Below are positions 62,923 through 64,000 of a stretch of DNA of 64,000 bases, in pieces. The stretch comes from Pseudomonas sp. SCA2728.1_7. GTDB taxonomy: Bacteria; Pseudomonadota; Gammaproteobacteria; Pseudomonadales; Pseudomonadaceae. The DNA is taken from NCBI RefSeq assembly GCF_018138145.1, contig NZ_CP073104.1, positions 6,043,001 through 6,107,000 of the forward strand, in the 5' to 3' direction. A program made the translations under genes and the position numbers. The notes below the pieces were generated by a model. That model saw only the letters and a program-made list of their open reading frames with translations. It searched no databases and had not been told where the DNA came from. Every line of letters starts with the position of its first letter. Position 1 is the first letter of the stretch.

Positions 62923-64000
62923 CTACAGTCCCGCCGCGTCGATGTCGATCAACAGCAAACGCTCGCCGTTGTCGAAAAACTGCCCGGCCGTCAGGCAGTA
63001 CTGATTGCTGGTGGCATCGCGGTAGGTATTGGAAAGCGTCAAACGCCGCTCCTCCCAACCCTCGGCGAGCAAATGATAGAAATACGGGCGCCACGACCAG
63101 TTGTGCCCCAGATAACGATTGTCGGCGACCCAGCCGTGCTGGCGCCATTCGAGGTTGGGGGTCAGTTGCGTGCCGTGACGATCGCATTGATAAAAGCGCA
63201 GCAGCCAGGGGAAGGCGTCCAATTGTGGCAATGCACTCAACGGCGCATGGGCCTGAGCCCAGGCTTGCAGGATCGACATCAGTTCAGCGAGTTGCTGGCG
63301 CATTTGCATCAGCCGCCCGCGCTCGGCGAGTTTCTGCCGGACATAGCGCTGGCGCAGTTCGGCGAAGCGTTGCACAAACGCGTCAGTGGGGAAAAAAGCT
63401 TCCTGTGCCCGTGCGAACAGGAATCCCTGTACATAGCGCGATCCGCATTCGAGGGCGAAATTCAATTGTGCTTCGGTCTCGACGCCTTCGGCAATGATCC
63501 AGCAGCCGGTCTTCTCGGCCATCTGCGCGAGTGCCTTGACCACGTCGCTGCTCGGCCCGCCCAGTGCCGCGGCCTGAAACAGACGCATATCGAGTTTGAG
63601 AATGTCCGGTTGCAACGCCAGCACCCGATCCAGTTGCGAGTAGCCGGCGCCAAAGTCGTCGATGGCGATTCTCGCTCCCGCCTCGCGATAGCGCGCGACG
63701 ACTTCGGCCAGGCGTTGACCATTGCCAGCCAGTTCGGTGATCTCGAAGACGATGCGTTGCGGATCGATGTTGTAGCGTGCCAATTGCTTGAGGCTGGGCA
63801 GGGCTTGATCGGCGCGCAGGCGACTGATCCAGCGCGGCGACATGTTCAGGCTGAGAAACCAGTCAGCCGGCGCTTCATGCAAGCGGCTCAAGGCGTTGTC
63901 GCGGATCTGCCGGTCGAGACGGCGCAGGGCAATGGCGGACGTTCGTGGATCGGCAAACAATGGCCCGACCGAATTCAATTGACCGTCAGCCTGGCGCAGG
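62923..64000 (-). CDS. EAL-domain protein (5' partial)
   Basis: The reading frame is open to the right edge of the window, so the N terminus, including the EAL motif itself, lies outside. About 359 residues are visible. The EAL fold is clear: FLSLNMSPRWIS, VFEITELAGN, IAIDDFGAGYSQLDRVLALQ (DDFG catalytic loop), DILKLDMRLFQ, IIAEGVETEAQ and YVQGFLFARA. A second C-terminal domain (last 95 residues, WRQHGWVADNRYLGHNWSWR...) resembles a PAS/Cache-like sensor. Phosphodiesterase activity is likely but the first catalytic glutamate cannot be seen. Confidence 0.88.
   Translation of the reverse strand, partial: LRQADGQLNSVGPLFADPRTSAIALRRLDRQIRDNALSRLHEAPADWFLSLNMSPRWISRLRADQALPSLKQLARYNIDPQRIVFEITELAGNGQRLAEVVARYREAGARIAIDDFGAGYSQLDRVLALQPDILKLDMRLFQAAALGGPSSDVVKALAQMAEKTGCWIIAEGVETEAQLNFALECGSRYVQGFLFARAQEAFFPTDAFVQRFAELRQRYVRQKLAERGRLMQMRQQLAELMSILQAWAQAHAPLSALPQLDAFPWLLRFYQCDRHGTQLTPNLEWRQHGWVADNRYLGHNWSWRPYFYHLLAEGWEERRLTLSNTYRDATSNQYCLTAGQFFDNGERLLLIDIDAAGL

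Noticed and set aside
53884..64000. Possible horizontally acquired signalling island at the right end
   Set aside because: Codon use and GC look like the rest of the window, there are no integrase, transposase or tRNA borders, and dgt-roc linkage is recalled from other Pseudomonas.

Overview
The window is chromosomal DNA of a fluorescent-group Pseudomonas (high GC, P. fluorescens / P. koreensis-like). The evidence is the major lipoprotein oprI, the earP-efp pair with a rhamnosylation-type Arg32 in EF-P, sagS, ospR, the tesA/ABC divergon and a dense population of Pseudomonas-type REP palindromes. Much of the gene order from about 20 kb to 52 kb matches what I recall of the P. aeruginosa PAO1 PA2824-PA2858 neighbourhood, and the right end (dgt, rocA2, rocS2) matches what I recall of PA3043-PA3045. 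That is memory, not a search. No tRNA, rRNA, CRISPR array, insertion sequence, prophage or defence island was recognised.

Layout. 1-8.0 kb: the high-affinity potassium system kdpA (5' end outside the window), kdpB, kdpC, kdpD, kdpE on the plus strand. A three-unit 113-bp tandem repeat sits between kdpB and kdpC. 8.1-18 kb: housekeeping genes (patatin-like hydrolase, CHAD protein, thioesterase, chemoreceptor, TatD nuclease, MltF-like lytic transglycosylase, DoxX, GreB). 18-24.6 kb: ABC exporter genes divergent from tesA, an L,D-transpeptidase, oprI, and an AT-rich 0.6-kb gene-poor stretch before a small acetyltransferase. 24.6-33 kb: class I DAHP synthase, PilZ/thioredoxin divergon, a PanE-like reductase, 5'-nucleotidase, universal stress protein, cysB, a second Gre-fold factor, and earP-efp. 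33-45 kb: ohr/ohrR peroxide resistance, two LysR regulators beside a TauE permease and a DUF1127 protein, a YcaQ-like glycosylase, class II DAHP synthase, deaD with a long leader, and tpm. 45.9-53.9 kb: htpX, alaA, msrB, a glutathione peroxidase-ospR operon with a clear palindromic operator, the hybrid kinase sagS, and a DUF815 ATPase coupled to free-methionine sulfoxide reductase. 53.9-64 kb: a 3-gene signalling run (rocA2-like regulator, rocS2-like kinase, HD-GYP protein), dgt, and an EAL-domain protein cut by the right edge.

Themes. Peroxide and methionine-sulfoxide defence is spread over ohr-ohrR, msrB, gpx-ospR and msrC. Surface and biofilm signalling is concentrated at the right end (sagS, roc system, HD-GYP, EAL). 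Twelve paired inverted REPs (REPINs) and one single REP occupy intergenic gaps between 4.5 and 45.9 kb. None was seen in the last 18 kb.

I found no convincing wholly new multi-gene system. The best leads are the repeat array inside the kdp operon, the shared 22-bp motif upstream of ohr and ohrR, the large insertion inside the HD-GYP catalytic domain, the start-codon-overlapping PilZ/thioredoxin divergon, and two structured non-coding stretches (16.9-17.1 kb and 23.8-24.3 kb).
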